NCBI RefSeq assembly: GCF_003865095.1
Contig: NZ_BHYK01000023.1
Span: 21,021-85,020, forward strand
Reading direction: 5' to 3'
Length of the DNA stretch: 64,000 nucleotides
Source: Clostridium tagluense
GTDB lineage: Bacteria; Bacillota; Clostridia; Clostridiales; Clostridiaceae
Shown here: one piece after another, positions 36,659 through 46,445 of the stretch
How positions within the stretch are numbered: the first letter of the stretch is position 1
How the letters are laid out: every line of letters begins with the position of its first letter
Position numbers and translations under genes: made by a program
Notes under the pieces: model-generated
Databases searched by the model: none
What the model was told of the DNA's origin: nothing
Seen by the model: the letters and a program-made list of their open reading frames with translations, nothing else

Positions 36659-38827
36659 CTAAAATGAACTTTTTTGAACCACATGAAGCTCATGTAATGC
36701 TCTAGTTGCCATCACATATCTAAGTTTATCCTCTTGCTTATATTCATCTCCTGTACCACTTGATGCTTCTAGCAGCATAATAACTGCATCAAACTCAAGT
36801 CCCTTAGCAAAATAGGATGGAATAACAACAATGCCACTATGATACACTGCATTTTCATTGTTAATAATTTTAATCTTAGCAATGTCTTTAATTAACTTGA
36901 AGATTTTTTCTGTTTCATTTATATCCTTACATATAATTGCAATATTTTCATAAGCATTGCTTTTAAAATCTTCAATTTTTTGTACCATATAACTTTTAAA
37001 TTCATCCGTGTCAGATATTGATTTTTCTGTTACAGCTTCGCCACTTCTTACTATAGGAACAATAGGTTCTGTACTCAAATATTTATTGGCATACTCCATA
37101 ATTTCCACTGTAGATCTATAACTAGTATTTAGTTTAAACTCCTGAACATTACATTGTGGAAGTATATTTTTCAAGTCATGCATAGGCAGTCTTCCCTGAT
37201 ATGGAATAATCCGTTGATTACTATCTCCAACTATGGTTAAGGAAGTACACCTTGTTAATTCTTTTATTACTAGGAATTGAAGTTGATTATAATCCTGAGC
37301 TTCATCTATTACTACATGTTTGATTTGCTCAGAAACTTTTATTCCCTCTAACTTATTTTTAAAATACAAGATACCACCTAAATCATTTTCAGTTAATCTT
37401 TTATAGCCATTGATTTTATTGTATAAATCAACACAGTTTCCATTTTCTAGCCAAGCAAGATTTCTTTTTAACTTTATTATCTCTCTAATAACTTCTCGTA
37501 TTTTAAGTTTTCTGTTAAACTCTAAATCATTTACTTTAAAACTTTGTTCTTCCTCAGATAATAAAGACACAGTTTTTTCATATTCCTTTTGTATAAGTCT
37601 AATTTTTTCATCTCTAGCATCACTAATCTTAGAATAAATAATTCTTTTAATTTTCTTACTTCTCCTAAATAAGGGCATAGTTTTATAATAATTATAAAAC
37701 ATTTCCATTATATCTTCTTTAGATAATATTACCTCATTCATAAAAAGTAAATCTTCTATTTTAAAATATTCACTATCTAATTTTTCTACTGATTCATCGA
37801 GGAAATTTTTATATTCTATAGAATTTTTATAGATAATATCTTCTGTAAATTCACTTTCACCACTAAGCACTTTTTCCATGTATTCTTTTAGACTCATTAC
37901 TTCTTCAATCTCTAAAATATCAAAAGCAAAGTCTCTAAAGGTTGTTTGTTTAACCCCTGATTCTCCAAGACTTGGTAACACTTGTGATATATACTCCATA
38001 AATACATTATTGGGTCCGAGTATTAGAACTTTATCTTGGAGTATTTTTCTGTAATTATAAAGTAAATAAGCTACCCTATGAAGAGCAATAGTAGTTTTTC
38101 CACTTCCTGCCACACCATCCACAACAATAGTTTTGGTTCTTGGTTGTCTTATTAAGTCATCCTGTTCCTTTTGTATTGTCATTATTATATCTTTTAACTT
38201 TTCTGAAGCATTGCTACTAAGCACCATTTGAAGTATCTCATCTTTTATATCTAGTGCTGAGTCAAACATACCCATAAGTTTTTCTTTTTTTATAATGTAT
38301 TGTCTCTTAGCTAAAATATTCACTAGCATCTTTTCTTTAGGTGCTTCATAAAAAGTTTCTCCTAAAGCTCCGGTATAAAATAAGGATGCAATTGGTGCTC
38401 TCCAATCTACTATTAGTGGTTCAAATGTATTCTCTGGAGTAACTCCAAATCTTCCTATATACATTTTATTAATACCAAAATCTTCTTCCGAAAAATCAAT
38501 TCTTCCAAAATAAGGAGAGCTCTTAAGCTGAGTTAACTCTTTGAGTCTTCTATCAATAGTTTTGAAGGCTTCTTCCTTAACATATATCTCATGATCAAAA
38601 TATTCTATTACCATATCCTCATCATCTCTATAGTCTTCAATTACTTTTTTCCTATACTCTAAAATATATTTTGTAATTTCCTTTCTCTTTTCAATATATT
38701 TTAGAATTTCTTCACTAATGATTTCAATATCCACTTTTAGTTTTTCTTCTTCTATATTAAATTCTAATTGCTTTTTTAATTCCACTTCTATGAGACTAGC
38801 GTCCATATCATATTTATTATTATTCAA
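36659..38827 (-). CDS. helD: HelD-like UvrD/Rep-family helicase
   Basis: This protein of about 722 residues is a superfamily-1 NTPase of the HelD class, which releases stalled RNA polymerase from DNA. A long N-terminal coiled-coil arm (residues 1-110, rich in E/K) precedes the HelD-specific GRFGVTPENTFEPLIVDWRAPIA. Walker A is GVAGSGKTTIALHR near 240, Walker B VIDEAQDYNQ near 512, and SYRSTVEI marks motif IV. The C-terminal motif VIMLLEASSG...RYVMATRALHEL is also present. TTG at 38827 is preferred as start because GGGG lies 8 bases before it; GTG at 38836 is the alternative. It is a single gene. Confidence 0.88.
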   Translation of the reverse strand: MNNNKYDMDASLIEVELKKQLEFNIEEEKLKVDIEIISEEILKYIEKRKEITKYILEYRKKVIEDYRDDEDMVIEYFDHEIYVKEEAFKTIDRRLKELTQLKSSPYFGRIDFSEEDFGINKMYIGRFGVTPENTFEPLIVDWRAPIASLFYTGALGETFYEAPKEKMLVNILAKRQYIIKKEKLMGMFDSALDIKDEILQMVLSSNASEKLKDIIMTIQKEQDDLIRQPRTKTIVVDGVAGSGKTTIALHRVAYLLYNYRKILQDKVLILGPNNVFMEYISQVLPSLGESGVKQTTFRDFAFDILEIEEVMSLKEYMEKVLSGESEFTEDIIYKNSIEYKNFLDESVEKLDSEYFKIEDLLFMNEVILSKEDIMEMFYNYYKTMPLFRRSKKIKRIIYSKISDARDEKIRLIQKEYEKTVSLLSEEEQSFKVNDLEFNRKLKIREVIREIIKLKRNLAWLENGNCVDLYNKINGYKRLTENDLGGILYFKNKLEGIKVSEQIKHVVIDEAQDYNQLQFLVIKELTRCTSLTIVGDSNQRIIPYQGRLPMHDLKNILPQCNVQEFKLNTSYRSTVEIMEYANKYLSTEPIVPIVRSGEAVTEKSISDTDEFKSYMVQKIEDFKSNAYENIAIICKDINETEKIFKLIKDIAKIKIINNENAVYHSGIVVIPSYFAKGLEFDAVIMLLEASSGTGDEYKQEDKLRYVMATRALHELHVVQKSSF

Positions 38828-38857
38828 AACTATCACCCCATTTCAATGGTTATATTT

Positions 38858-39946
38858 TTATAAAATTTCATGCCATCCGATAATATCTGAAATACCAAGG
38901 CCTGGAGAATCATTAATAGTTATTCTATTTCCTGTAATAGCTGCTCCTCCAATTATTGAATCATGCTCAAATAACAACATAGTATCTAAGTCTGCTTTAA
39001 TCATATTAGATTTCGATACCGCAAAACTAGCTGCTGCTGTTATGCCCATTCTACTTTCTAGCATACAACCCATCATGCATCTTATACCCATATTTTCTGC
39101 CATATTGTATATTTTTATTGCATTATTTATGCCCCCACACTTCATAAGCTTTATGCTTATAAGATCTGCCGCTCTTCTTTCAATTATCTTGAAAGCATCT
39201 GAAGGCCCAAAAACTGCTTCATCTGCAAGAATTTTTGTTTCTACGTTATCTGTAACATATTTTAACCCATCTATATCCCAAGCATTAACTGGTTGCTCAA
39301 CAAACTCAATGTCTAGTCCCATATCTTCAAATTTTCTAATAATACTTACAGCTTCTTTGGGTCTCCAACCTTGATTAGCATCTACCCTTATTTTTATTCC
39401 TCGTCTTACTGCTTTTCTTACAGCTTTTACTCTCTCTATATCATGTTCTAAATCGTTCCCAATTTTTACCTTTAAATAAGTATACCCATCCATTACAGCT
39501 TCTAGGGATTTTCCTACCATTTGTTCTACAGTATCATTTGCTATTGTAAGATCCGTAGTTAATGAAGTTTTGTATCCTCCCAAAAATTTATAAAGTGGCA
39601 CTCCATATTTTTTACAAAGTAAATCATATATAGCCATATCAATAGCAGCTTTCGCACTATTATTTCCATGAATTGAATTATGAATTACTTTCATAATTTC
39701 TTCAAGATTATCGATGTCGAGTCCTAGAATTTCTGGCTTAATATAATTTATTGCTCCAATAATTGAATTCTCTGTTTCTCCAGTTATAGAAGGCGTAGGA
39801 GCTGCACTACCATATCCTATTTCTCCTGTATCTGTAATCATTTTTATAACTATTTCATCAGAGTATGTAAGGAATCTCTTTCCTACTCTATATGGTTTTT
39901 TCAAAGGAGTACTAATTTTACCCATTTTAATCTCTTTTATTTTCAT
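38858..39946 (-). CDS. Dipeptide epimerase (enolase superfamily)
   Basis: This 362-aa enzyme of the muconate-lactonising subgroup likely epimerises L-Ala-D/L-Glu or similar dipeptides during murein peptide recycling. The catalytic lysine motif LKVKIG lies near residue 162. The metal ligands are in DANQGW (about 192), EQP (about 218) and LADEA (about 242), and KLMKCGGINNA holds the second lysine. It is followed by the HelD gene and preceded by the dipeptidase pepV, which fits dipeptide use. The exact dipeptide cannot be told from sequence. Confidence 0.88.
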   Translation of the reverse strand: MKIKEIKMGKISTPLKKPYRVGKRFLTYSDEIVIKMITDTGEIGYGSAAPTPSITGETENSIIGAINYIKPEILGLDIDNLEEIMKVIHNSIHGNNSAKAAIDMAIYDLLCKKYGVPLYKFLGGYKTSLTTDLTIANDTVEQMVGKSLEAVMDGYTYLKVKIGNDLEHDIERVKAVRKAVRRGIKIRVDANQGWRPKEAVSIIRKFEDMGLDIEFVEQPVNAWDIDGLKYVTDNVETKILADEAVFGPSDAFKIIERRAADLISIKLMKCGGINNAIKIYNMAENMGIRCMMGCMLESRMGITAAASFAVSKSNMIKADLDTMLLFEHDSIIGGAAITGNRITINDSPGLGISDIIGWHEIL

Positions 39947-40082
39947 AATTATCCTCCACTAAAAGTTTAATATTTTTTATAGTGTTTAAGTTGTTCATAA
40001 TATTGTATTATACCTCTATATCCATTTTAATTCTACAACTTTTATATTAATTAATTTTAAAAATATAGCTCTTTTAAAATAC

Positions 40083-40122
40083 TAAGGCCTATATCTCATT
40101 TTATAAGATATAGGCCTATATG
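40083..40122 (-). terminator. Terminator after pepV
   Basis: The stem AGGCCTATATCT / AGATATAGGCCT has a loop of about 11 bases, just after the dipeptidase stop. Confidence 0.75.
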
Positions 40123-40133
40123 TTATTCCATTA

Positions 40134-41525
40134 TTACTTTGCTAATTCATATAATGCGTGAGCATATATTTTAGCATTCTTAATTAAATTATCTATAGTA
40201 ATATATTCATTTTTCTTATGAATAGTATCTGGTTCTCCTGGGAACATTGGTCCAAATGCTACAGTGTTAGGCATTTCCTTAGCATAAGTTCCTCCACCTA
40301 TAGATAGTAATTTAGCTTCTTCTCCAGTTTGCTCAGTATAAACTTTTTGAAGTGCTTTAATAATTGGGCTATCTGGTGAAAAGTATAATGGTCCTTGGTG
40401 CTCAAACTTTTCTATTTTTATTCCAGTTCCTTCTATCCTACTATTAAATGGATTCATCATATCTTCTAGTTTATTTGTTACAGGGTATCTTAAATTCAAA
40501 GTCATTGTAGCTGAATTTTCATCCATGCTTACAACTCCAACATTAAAGGATAATTTTCCTGAATTCTCATCTTCGAGACAAACCCCAAAAGACTCACCAT
40601 GTGTTTCCATACCTATATTCTTATTTAAAAATTTAACGAATTCTGACACATCGTTTGTTCCAATATCTACAGTTCCAAGGAAAGCAAATAATTGCATTAT
40701 AGCATTTACTCCAATTTCTGGTGTACTTCCATGAGCTGCTTCACCTACAGATTTAATTATTACCACATCTTCCTTAACTTCACAGGAAAGCTTGTAATCC
40801 ATCTGTTTTGCAAAAATATCTAATGCACTAATAATGTTTTTCGCATCTTTAGCTACAATTCCTGCTTCACAATAATCAGGTACTATGTTAGCTACTCGAC
40901 CACCTTTGATATATTTTATAAGGTTTTCACCAGAATTCTTTTTATTAAAATCTTTTACAATGTTGAAAATAGTTATACCTTTTTCTCCATTGATTATTGG
41001 ATAGTCTGCATCTGGCGTAAAACCAGCAACTGGTGCTTTTTCTTTTTTTAAATAATGTTCAATTTCATTGCTTCCCGTTTCTTCATTAGTTCCAAATAAG
41101 ATTCTAATTCTTTTAGAAATAGGTAATTTTGCATCTTTAATTGCCTTTAGTCCATATAATGTTGCCATTATTGGTCCTTTATCATCTGTAGTTCCACGTC
41201 CGTACATTTTCCCATCATGAATTTCTGCGCCGTAAGGTGGATAAATCCATCCTTCTCCTTCAGGAACTACATCTAAGTGTCCTAAGGCTAAAACATAATC
41301 CTCACCTTGTCCGTACTCTGCATATCCAACATAACCATCTAAGTTAACTGTATGAAAGCCTAAATTCTTTGCAGTATTTAAAGCACATTCTAATGTTTTA
41401 GCTACACCTTCTCCAAAAGGCATTCCAGGTTTTGGTTCACTTTCTATACTCTTAATTCTTATGACCTCTTGAGTAGATTTAACAATATCCTCTTTCATAG
41501 CGTCAATTAATTTATTTATTTCCAT
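40134..41525 (-). CDS. pepV: Dipeptidase PepV (M20 family)
   Basis: This 463-aa zinc dipeptidase hydrolyses a wide range of dipeptides in the cytoplasm. The zinc-site motifs are GHLDVVPEGEGW, MYGRGTTDDKGP and FGTNEETGS, with PDADYP and a C-terminal histidine in DTIHKKNE. The lid domain lies between about residues 180 and 380. The ATG at 41525 is chosen because GGAGGGG is 8 bases upstream; the in-frame ATG at 41552 has none. Confidence 0.94.
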   Translation of the reverse strand: MEINKLIDAMKEDIVKSTQEVIRIKSIESEPKPGMPFGEGVAKTLECALNTAKNLGFHTVNLDGYVGYAEYGQGEDYVLALGHLDVVPEGEGWIYPPYGAEIHDGKMYGRGTTDDKGPIMATLYGLKAIKDAKLPISKRIRILFGTNEETGSNEIEHYLKKEKAPVAGFTPDADYPIINGEKGITIFNIVKDFNKKNSGENLIKYIKGGRVANIVPDYCEAGIVAKDAKNIISALDIFAKQMDYKLSCEVKEDVVIIKSVGEAAHGSTPEIGVNAIMQLFAFLGTVDIGTNDVSEFVKFLNKNIGMETHGESFGVCLEDENSGKLSFNVGVVSMDENSATMTLNLRYPVTNKLEDMMNPFNSRIEGTGIKIEKFEHQGPLYFSPDSPIIKALQKVYTEQTGEEAKLLSIGGGTYAKEMPNTVAFGPMFPGEPDTIHKKNEYITIDNLIKNAKIYAHALYELAK

Positions 41526-41765
41526 ATTCGTTCCCCTCCATTTATAGTCCACATTAAATCATCTAATGTGTTTTATTTAGATATGATATATATTATTATT
41601 TTTCAAAAGTAATCCATCCCTTTCGAGACAAATACTTTAGAAACATAATTAATCTATTAATAGCATTTTGCTTCATCTCATAAATCTTTCTACTGACTTA
41701 TTGTGATAAAAAAACAGTTTTACTTTTTCACCATTTAATCTTTTATACCCTAACTAATTATAACA

Positions 41766-41941
41766 CTAAATGGTTTTTTTGTCTATTTTTGTAGCGAATA
41801 GGTAATTTGCTAATCCTAGTGCAAAGAACATCATTGTTGAGAATTCATGACTTAATGCTAACCCTGGAAGTATTTTAGGACCGTATGTTATATCTAACCA
41901 AGAAATATTGTGATAGATATTCCTAACTGTGGCATGTTTTC
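41766..41941 (-). pseudogene. C-terminal remnant of a membrane protein
   Basis: A stop-free frame without a start codon reads HATVRNIYHNISWLDITYG, then about 40 more residues with a clear membrane helix (TMMFFALGLANYLFA) and a positively charged end, before TAG. An in-frame TGA lies just upstream. This is probably the tail of a membrane protein whose front was lost, perhaps by deletion against the signal peptidase gene. The family is not recognised. Confidence 0.4.
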
Positions 41942-41944
41942 AAA

Positions 41945-41995
41945 AAAAATGAAAATAGCAGATGTATAAACTTGCATTCATACTCTACTATTTTC
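41945..41995 (-). terminator. Terminator after lepB
   Basis: Arms AAAATAGTAGAGTAT and ATACATCTGCTATTTT pair around a short loop and are followed by eight T residues on the minus strand, directly after the stop. Confidence 0.8.
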
Positions 41996-42514
41996 TTATT
42001 TTAATTTTCCAAATGTGCTAAAGGGACTAATTCTAATTCTTGCTTTACCCATTATATCTTTCCCGGGTATAAAAGGATTTGCCCAGTATCTTGCATCTGA
42101 AGAGTTTATTCTATTATCTCCCATAAAAAAGTAACTGCCTTCTGGAATTTTAAATTTCATTCCTGCTTTGCCACCTGGATTTACAACATAACTCTCGTCT
42201 ATTTTCACCTTGTTTATGTATAGTGACCCATCATCTCTAATTTCCACTTCATCATTAGGTAGTCCAATAAGTCTCTTTATTAAATCTTCATTTAATTCAT
42301 CAGAATGGAATACTACTATATCCCCATGTTTAAGGTTTTTCTTGTTATGAACTCTTGTTACTAAAATCTTATCATCTAGTTTTATAGTTGGTAGCATTGA
42401 TCCAGTTGGAACAGACACGTTAAAGAAAATAACCTTATTTATGATAATTGCTATTATAATTGCTGCTAGTATTGGCAGTATCCAGTCTTTAAATACCTTT
42501 TTTATAATATCCAT
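41996..42514 (-). CDS. lepB: Signal peptidase I
   Basis: This 172-aa membrane serine protease removes signal peptides outside the membrane. One N-terminal helix (residues 11-30) anchors it. The catalytic serine is S39 in PTGSMLPT and the general-base lysine is K80 in IKRLIGLP; the SSDARYW region and GDNR box follow. Size is that of the compact Gram-positive type. It stands alone with a terminator after it. Confidence 0.96.
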   Translation of the reverse strand: MDIIKKVFKDWILPILAAIIIAIIINKVIFFNVSVPTGSMLPTIKLDDKILVTRVHNKKNLKHGDIVVFHSDELNEDLIKRLIGLPNDEVEIRDDGSLYINKVKIDESYVVNPGGKAGMKFKIPEGSYFFMGDNRINSSDARYWANPFIPGKDIMGKARIRISPFSTFGKLK

Positions 42515-42640
42515 GATTATCTCCTCTCAATTCTAATACACTAATATTTTATCACAATATTTATAATATAGCAGTATTTAAAATTTAGCATATGTAAACA
42601 ATTTTTAAACTTTTAGTGCTTTAATCTATAAAATTATTGA

Positions 42641-42670
42641 AGCCCTTAGCATTTTAGCGTGCCAAGAGCT
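42641..42670 (-). terminator. Terminator after the AGCS symporter gene
   Basis: AGCTCTTGGCA and TGCTAAGGGCT pair, with G-U pairs, around a short loop 18 bases after the stop. Confidence 0.55.
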
Positions 42671-42687
42671 TTATTTATAAAATCTAT

Positions 42688-44076
42688 TTACATTGATAAA
42701 GAATTTCCTTTTTCATCAACTTGCCTTATGGGATCAGTGTCTATTGCTTCAAGGTTATCATCCCATAAATATTTCTTAGTTTCACTAACAATTACAGGAC
42801 TGAGTACTATTAAAGCAATTAGATTTGGAAGTGCCATTAATCCATTAAATAAATCCGCTAAATCCCAAACTAGATTAAGTGAGAACACTGAGCCAACGTA
42901 AACAAATATAACCCAAAGTATTCTATAAGGAAGGATTGCTTTTTTACCAAGTAAGTATTCGATTGCCTTTTCTCCATAGTATGACCAACCAAGTATAGTT
43001 GAAAATACAAATGTTAAAAGTCCAACTGTTAAAATGATAGGCCCTATTACAGGAATAGCCGCGAATGCTCCTTTAGTAAGTGCCGCACCCTTTACTCCTT
43101 CTTGCCACAAACCCGAATTTACAATAACTAAGCCTGTCATTGCACATACAACTACTGTATCCCAAAAAGTACCTGTTGCTGAAACTAGAGCTTGCTTAAC
43201 AGGATTTCTTGTTTGTGCTGCAGCTGCAACTATAGGTGCACTACCAAGACCTGATTCATTTGAGAAAAGTCCCCTTGAAACACCATATCTCATTGCCATC
43301 ATAACCCCTGCTCCAGCAAATCCACCAGCTGCAGCTTGAGGTGAGAAAGCATCCTTAAATATTAGGACTATTGTGCTTCCAATAGTTTTGTAACCTATTA
43401 TTAGAAGTATAATACACCCAATAACATAAAATATAGCCATGAATGGAACTAAAATATCGCAAACCTTAGCTATTTTCTTTATTCCACCTAATATAACAAC
43501 TGCTACTAATACAGCTATTACAAGGCCTGTAGCCCACGTTGGGATTTTAAATGTTTCATATACCATTGACGATACGGAGTTTGCTTGTACCATACACCCA
43601 ATACCAAAAGCTGCAATACTTGTAAATACTGCAAATAATACTCCTGCCCATTTTGCATTAAGTGCATGTTCTAAAACATACATTGGTCCACCTGCCATTG
43701 TACCATCTTTAGTTTTAACACGATACTTAACAGATAATAAAGACTCAGAATACTTTGTAGCTATTCCAAATACACCCGTTAACCAACACCAAAGAACTGC
43801 ACCAGGTCCACCAAGACCAACTGCTGTTGCAACACCAACTATATTTCCTGTTCCTATAGTAGCTGCAAGCGCTGTAGTTAGAGCACTAAATTGACTTACA
43901 TCTCCCACACCAAAATCATCTTTGGTTACAGAAAGTTTTATAGCCTTAAAAATGTAGCGTTGAATAAATTTAAGCCTAAAAGTTAAAAATAGATGAGTGC
44001 CAAACAATAATACAATAAGTGGTATTCCCCATATCCAGCTATCAATTTGGGCAACTAGTTGACCGAATGATTCCAT
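42688..44076 (-). CDS. Sodium:alanine symporter family protein
   Basis: This 462-aa transporter of the AGCS family has about eleven membrane helices and takes up alanine or glycine with sodium. Family signatures are ALAATIGTGNIVGVATA, GGPGAVLWCW, GGPMYVLEHAL and RGLFSNESGLGSAPI. The cytoplasmic C-terminus is short and charged. A GGGGG site precedes the start. The nearest upstream gene is a broken oxidoreductase, so there is no operon. Confidence 0.95.
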   Translation of the reverse strand: MESFGQLVAQIDSWIWGIPLIVLLFGTHLFLTFRLKFIQRYIFKAIKLSVTKDDFGVGDVSQFSALTTALAATIGTGNIVGVATAVGLGGPGAVLWCWLTGVFGIATKYSESLLSVKYRVKTKDGTMAGGPMYVLEHALNAKWAGVLFAVFTSIAAFGIGCMVQANSVSSMVYETFKIPTWATGLVIAVLVAVVILGGIKKIAKVCDILVPFMAIFYVIGCIILLIIGYKTIGSTIVLIFKDAFSPQAAAGGFAGAGVMMAMRYGVSRGLFSNESGLGSAPIVAAAAQTRNPVKQALVSATGTFWDTVVVCAMTGLVIVNSGLWQEGVKGAALTKGAFAAIPVIGPIILTVGLLTFVFSTILGWSYYGEKAIEYLLGKKAILPYRILWVIFVYVGSVFSLNLVWDLADLFNGLMALPNLIALIVLSPVIVSETKKYLWDDNLEAIDTDPIRQVDEKGNSLSM

Positions 44077-44134
44077 AAAAAATCCCCCTTTTATAGTTTA
44101 ATCACTCTTATTATACATTATTTGGAATTTATAA

Positions 44135-44166
44135 TATATCAGAATTTTCCGACAAATTCTGATATA
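44135..44166. terminator. Hairpin between the pseudogene and the AGCS gene
   Basis: TATATCAGAATTT / AAATTCTGATATA is a perfect 13-bp stem with a loop of 5-6 bases. It may terminate the decayed oxidoreductase transcript. Confidence 0.5.
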
Positions 44167-44192
44167 TACTTTTTCATAAAATTTAAAACTCA

Positions 44193-44719
44193 TCAATAAA
44201 ATTTGAACTTTTTCATGAATTTACAATGAATAAAATCCTTCAATTTCCAGCATGCTCCTCCTGATATAGCCATTCCCTTATACTGTATGATTCCTTTTTT
44301 ATTCCCTGAGGATATAATTGCCATATAATTTTTCTGAGGTATATATTCCTGCAATCCATCATTTCTTATGAATTTCAGTATATTATTGTAGAGGTGAGGA
44401 GCTTCCCTGATGGCATAAACACCAACTTTTTTTACATATGAAAATTCATAAAAGGAAATACAGTCTCCTGCTCCGAAAATAAAATCATAATCAACAGACT
44501 GAAGATAGCTATCTTTTCTATAAAATTCCCCCGTAATGTAAATAGGTTTTCCAATGGTTCGATGCAGCATGCATATTCCAGAACTCCCTGAACGCTTTTT
44601 CCTGCCATCTCCGAACCAGTATCAACAGAAAGGATATCAAAATACACAGTTTCATTGCTTTCCAGTGTAACACACAGGTTTTGTGCATCAATTCCGATTA
44701 TTCTACCATGAATAATCTT
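44193..44719 (-). pseudogene. Remnant of a pyridine nucleotide-disulfide oxidoreductase
   Basis: Two pieces in different frames can be joined. The first reads IHGRIIGIDAQNLCVTLE...YFDILSVDTGSE...GVLEYACCIEPLEN. The second reads YDFIFGAGDCISF...VKKVGVYAIREAPHLYNNIL...QKNYMAIISSG...GMAISGGACWKLKDFI. In FAD-dependent oxidoreductases of the kind often linked to selenophosphate synthase (TIGR03169) these flank a middle of about 150 residues that is missing here, as is the N-terminal FAD site. A frameshift lies near 44520. The gene is therefore dead by both truncation and deletion. Confidence 0.75.
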
Positions 44720-44825
44720 TTAGTTTTTTTAATATTTATCACCCTTGCTTTCTAATTTCAACAATTTGCTTACAAAAGGTAAAAACCTATTTTAAGATTA
44801 GTTTATAAGTTATTGCTTGCATATT

Positions 44826-46073
44826 TTACTTATCCTTAGAATAGTGTTCCATAATCTTTGCCCAAACTCTTTGTGTTTCAATAAATTCACCATAATGTTT
44901 TTCAACATTTTTATGATATTTCTCTAATTCATCTAGGACCTTACTAAAATCACGCCTACCAAAATACTCACAGATTTTAGGTAGTGTTTCCACAAGTTGT
45001 TGCCTCATTTCTTTAATCTTTTCTTCATAAGAAGATTGTTGTGTTATATAGATAAACAGTGGCTTATAACGAATCCAGCCTATACAAGCTTTATAAAAGC
45101 GAGTGATAATCTGTTCTGTATCCGCTTTAATAAACTTAAGTCGTATTGGCAGAACACCCTCCAAGAGATAATTGTAAGTAGAAAACCCATCATGGAATGT
45201 ATAGCATGGCACTCTCAAAACCTTCCTATCGCTTAGGCAAGTAGCTAAAAAAGTATCTTCACCTCTAGCTCCTGGTGGATTGTAAAACGGGAAAATGCGA
45301 CTAGGATTCGTAAGGTTAATACAAAGATTAGCCCCTGAGATAAATTTTGAATGGTTTATTTCCTCCACCTCTATTGCCTCATCGCTTGTCAAAATCTTTG
45401 TATCAGCATAGGTCACCCCGCCTTTTTTCATAACATTTTTCAAGGTATCCCAATTAACTATATCATTGCTTATAGCCTCAATAAATGATTTAAAATCCCC
45501 TTCTGTCATTTTATCATTGAAATCCATATATGGAATAGGCGATATGTACCCACAATGATGTCCGTGGGTTATATCAGCTCCAGCAATATACTTAATATGG
45601 TTTGTTAGGACCTCCTGTCCACCCCATATTGCAGTATCCCTGGTACTGGTAACAGCCATTGGGTATTCATCATCGTCTAGAAAAACCAGATAATCCATGT
45701 TATTTTTTATAGCGTAATATAGCACAGTATTTCGCTTAGCTGCATAGCCCTTACCAAATATCAGCTGCGCTTCATCACTATCTATTACATTTTCAGAAAT
45801 TAAATAGTCTATTTCTTCTCTTATATTGCTATTACCAATAAATTCGCTACTATCAATTTGTTTCAGTAGCTCTGGATTTATATTAGTGAAATCCGTTATT
45901 TTAGTTTTATTATAATTTGTATCATATGCCACAAAAATGTTTAAGCTGACCCCTTTATTTCCTACCAAACCGGATTCACACCAAGTATGTATATAGGTTC
46001 TCAGTACCTTCTTAAAACTCTTTCTCCCAGTAGCAAAACCAATTCCAACTTTAATATTTTTTTCCTTTTGCAT
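44826..46073 (-). CDS. Putative GT-A type glycosyltransferase
   Basis: This 415-aa soluble protein opens with a strand and basic helix (KVGIGFATGRKSFKKVLRTYIHTW). It has a GT-A-like acidic metal motif FLDDDEYP near residue 135, preceded by AAKRNTVLYYAIKNNMDYL. A later FYNPPGARGEDTFLA with SGANLCINL resembles the acceptor half of nucleotide-sugar transferases. The last 100 residues are predicted helical. I cannot place it in a named family. A striking operator-like palindrome overlaps its promoter, so its expression seems controlled. Confidence 0.65.
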   Translation of the reverse strand: MQKEKNIKVGIGFATGRKSFKKVLRTYIHTWCESGLVGNKGVSLNIFVAYDTNYNKTKITDFTNINPELLKQIDSSEFIGNSNIREEIDYLISENVIDSDEAQLIFGKGYAAKRNTVLYYAIKNNMDYLVFLDDDEYPMAVTSTRDTAIWGGQEVLTNHIKYIAGADITHGHHCGYISPIPYMDFNDKMTEGDFKSFIEAISNDIVNWDTLKNVMKKGGVTYADTKILTSDEAIEVEEINHSKFISGANLCINLTNPSRIFPFYNPPGARGEDTFLATCLSDRKVLRVPCYTFHDGFSTYNYLLEGVLPIRLKFIKADTEQIITRFYKACIGWIRYKPLFIYITQQSSYEEKIKEMRQQLVETLPKICEYFGRRDFSKVLDELEKYHKNVEKHYGEFIETQRVWAKIMEHYSKDK

Positions 46074-46110
46074 TTTCCCACTCCCTTTTTATGCAAAATC
46101 TATGGAAACG

Positions 46111-46144
46111 TATAATTACATTGTACGTGTATAATGTAATTATA
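46111..46144 (-). promoter_or_regulatory. Promoter with palindromic operator for the glycosyltransferase gene
   Basis: A perfect 12-bp inverted repeat, TATAATTACATT and AATGTAATTATA, has a 10-base centre. Its promoter-side arm contains an extended -10 box TGCTATAAT on the minus strand, so a dimeric repressor bound here would cover the polymerase site. Confidence 0.65.
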
Positions 46145-46355
46145 GCACAACGAACCTACAAATTCACAAATAGACTTTTCATTAGTATTGCCATAAGTCA
46201 TTATATTACCTAAATAATAAGTTTTCCGTCCCTTCATCTCCAACATTTCTTATATAACAAAACAAAAAAATAAAAATCAGTTTATTCTTTTCCGCAATTA
46301 TAAAAAACAGCCTTCCAAATGAAATATAAAGTATTTGTTAAACTCACCTTAAGCA

Positions 46356-46385
46356 AAAATCCCCCAGACTAATAGTCTGAGGGAA
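46356..46385 (-). terminator. Terminator after rlmD
   Basis: The stem TCCCTCAGACT / AGTCTGGGGGA has a 3-base loop and is followed by five T residues on the minus strand. The 60 bases between it and the rlmD stop hold nothing. Confidence 0.8.
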
Positions 46386-46445
46386 CATAAAACACACTTC
46401 AATTTTCTCCTAAAATCCTCAACTTGCCCCGTGGATGGCACCAGG

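Noticed and set aside
46160..46355. Possible gene in the gap between the glycosyltransferase and rlmD.
   Set aside because: AT-rich with no frame of useful length; only the operator and terminator are supported.
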